Origin: Pseudodesulfovibrio aespoeensis Aspo-2
Lineage (GTDB): Bacteria; Desulfobacterota; Desulfovibrionia; Desulfovibrionales; Desulfovibrionaceae
Reading direction: 5' to 3'
Assembly: GCF_000176915.2 (NCBI RefSeq)
Contig: NC_014844.1
Location: 2,666,001 to 2,730,000, forward strand
Length of the DNA stretch: 64,000 bases
In this document: positions 63,058 through 64,000 of the stretch, in pieces
Layout: every line of letters begins with the position of its first letter
Position numbering within the stretch: position 1 is the stretch's first letter
Position numbers and translations under genes: made by a program
Notes under the pieces: model-generated
The model's database searches: none
What the model was told of the DNA's origin: nothing
Seen by the model: only the letters and a program-made list of their open reading frames with translations

Positions 63058-63060
63058 TTC

Positions 63061-63885
63061 ATGGCAAAAAAGAAGTACTCCCATACGGATGTAACGTTTC
63101 AGCGATGGATCAAAGAAGGACGCGGCGCAGGCAGAGGCCGCGACTATAAACCATGGCTGACAGTAAGAGACCTCCCTTCCCTAGGGCGTTCTCACCGAAT
63201 TTTCGGGCACAAATCCCAAAGGACCCACCACCTGTTCTCCGATCTGGAGCTTGCGGTCTTCCTCCTTCTTGAATGGCAGACAACAACTCTGGAAATAAGA
63301 GAGCAATTTCCGCTTCAACGAGAACTCACTATTGAGATCGCTGAACAATGTGGCATTCCCCACCCGTCGGTGGCAGGTGTCACTCAGTACATGTCCTCAG
63401 ATTTTCTAGTGACCGCTTCTCAAGCTGAATTCCCAAAGTTTGCAATACAAGCAAAACGCTCTGAAGATCTCGTCAAACCAAGAGTGATCGAAAAGCTGGA
63501 GTTGGAACGGCAATATTGGCAGCGAAAAAACACCCCCTGGTTTCTGATCACAGAAAAAGAGATTCCCTCTGCTGTCTTTCAAAACATAGAATGGCTTTAC
63601 CCTGCTCAACGCGGCGAGATAGCAACGTCCGACCTGATTCATCGACTCAGCATCTACAATCATCATTTTGCTGAACGCCCGGATTCTACTATTATAAACA
63701 TAGCGAAATCACTTGATGTCGCATACGCACTCCCTGTGGGAGAATCACTACGCGAGATCCGCCAACTGCTCGCCCACCGCTTCTTCATTTTTGATTTGTA
63801 CAAGCCATTTCGGAAACTCACTCCAGCGGACCTTGTCCCCTTAGACACCGCAACTATGGAGGTGCTTCAGCATGTTCAGAATTAA
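63061..63885 (+). CDS. tnsA: Tn7-like transposase endonuclease subunit TnsA
   Basis: 274 residues, as in Tn7 (273). Restriction-enzyme-like active site: E63 (SDLELAVF), D114 (MSSDFLVT), Q130-x-K132 (FAIQAK), the same residue numbers as E63, D114 and K132 of Tn7 TnsA. The C-terminal winged-helix half contacts TnsC in Tn7. TnsA makes the 5' cuts that free the element for cut-and-paste. The ATG at 63061 with AGGAG 11 bases upstream is preferred over a GTG at 63034, because it restores that numbering. Overlaps tnsB by 14 bases. Confidence 0.95.
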   Translation: MAKKKYSHTDVTFQRWIKEGRGAGRGRDYKPWLTVRDLPSLGRSHRIFGHKSQRTHHLFSDLELAVFLLLEWQTTTLEIREQFPLQRELTIEIAEQCGIPHPSVAGVTQYMSSDFLVTASQAEFPKFAIQAKRSEDLVKPRVIEKLELERQYWQRKNTPWFLITEKEIPSAVFQNIEWLYPAQRGEIATSDLIHRLSIYNHHFAERPDSTIINIAKSLDVAYALPVGESLREIRQLLAHRFFIFDLYKPFRKLTPADLVPLDTATMEVLQHVQN

Positions 63886-64000
63886 TGAAGTCCTCACACA
63901 CGAAGGGACGCTGTTCAGGGTCCTATCTCTACTTGGAGAGCAGATCGTCTGGATCAACATCGAAGACTCCAGAGGACTCCCCTCACTTGTCTTTGTCAGC
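63872..64000 (+). CDS. tnsB: Tn7-like transposase TnsB, N-terminal 43 codons only
   Basis: Starts at an ATG inside the end of tnsA, preceded by GGAGGTGC, and runs off the window: MFRINEVLTHEGTLFRVLSL, then LGEQIVWINIEDSRGLPSLV. Start of TnsB-like proteins (small beta-rich N-terminal module before the DDE domain) fits, and so does gene order. The catalytic domain is not in view. Confidence 0.75.
   Translation, partial: MFRINEVLTHEGTLFRVLSLLGEQIVWINIEDSRGLPSLVFVS

Larger units (their letters stand above)
62961..64000 (+). mobile_element. Right end of a Tn7-like transposon inserted at attTn7 (continues beyond window)
   Basis: Begins TGTGGGCGAG, the Tn7-type terminus, 6 bases after the glmS-like stop. 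Two TnsB-type repeats, tnsA and the start of tnsB follow in the Tn7 order, with tnsA next to the glmS-proximal end. DNA here is visibly less GC-rich than its neighbours. The insertion is ~25 bases past the last conserved glmS codons (KTVTV), near the ~26 bases in E. coli. Confidence 0.88.

Noticed and set aside
63034..63060. GTG start for tnsA
   Set aside because: It lies in the hairpin loop without a ribosome site, and would shift the catalytic residues away from the Tn7 numbering.
1..64000. CRISPR array or rRNA/tRNA genes
   Set aside because: No regularly spaced direct repeats with unique spacers and no rRNA or cloverleaf seen by eye; a covariance search would be needed to exclude small RNAs.

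Overview
The window is GC-rich chromosomal DNA from a sulfate-reducing deltaproteobacterium of the Desulfovibrio/Pseudodesulfovibrio type. This placement is inference from gene content: multihaem cytochromes, class III ribonucleotide reductase, an RND pump under MarR, a CbiR/CobU cobamide pair, large hybrid histidine kinases and Helicobacter-like cell-shape peptidases in one genome. Coding density is about 90%. I found no rRNA, tRNA or CRISPR array. Only the last 1 kb looks foreign.

Layout. 1-6.3 kb is housekeeping: CNNM/CorC membrane protein (partial), family 9 glycosyltransferase, NadD, site-2 protease, TrpS, FKBP isomerase and an aminotransferase. 6.3-10.9 kb holds an MlaA lipoprotein with an alpha/beta hydrolase, an MsrAB fusion, a hypothetical and a ComFB-like protein. 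11-16.1 kb is a marR-adaptor-RND efflux operon. 16.2-24.7 kb is a nucleic acid and cobamide block: an EndoQ-UvrD fusion, CbiR, CobU, a DHH phosphoesterase and DNA polymerase I. 24.7-29.3 kb has TauE, an FMN-dependent 2-hydroxyacid oxidase with its GntR regulator and operator, a truncated permease and a metallophosphoesterase. 29.3-32.8 kb is nrdG-nrdD behind a long structured leader. 33-35.9 kb encodes an octahaem lipoprotein, a trihaem membrane protein and a cytochrome b. 36.7-42.3 kb (minus strand) runs purB-pyrE-L,D-transpeptidase-coiled-coil-M99 carboxypeptidase, resembling the Csd6/Csd4 cell-shape pair. 42.4-50.9 kb holds small proteins, a degenerate acylphosphatase, a two-component NtrC-type system, CheV and a DUF885-like protein. 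50.9-59.8 kb is a minus-strand signalling block: HD-GYP protein, single-domain receiver, two hybrid kinases and a periplasmic binding protein.

At 60.1 kb lies an enlarged GlmS-like gene. Six bases after its stop the sequence becomes the right end of a Tn7-like transposon: a TGTGGGCG terminus, two 18-bp TnsB-site-like repeats, then tnsA (catalytic E63, D114 and K132 at the same residue numbers as in Tn7) and the start of tnsB. The insertion point lies about as far from the conserved glmS codons as in Escherichia coli attTn7. The rest of the element and its cargo lie beyond the window.

Most noteworthy: the Tn7-like insertion with a hairpin covering the tnsA ribosome binding site; the EndoQ-helicase fusion; the Csd4/Csd6-like cassette of a probably curved cell; two hybrid kinases sharing an unassigned C-terminal domain; the nrdGD leader; and the haem-protein operon.
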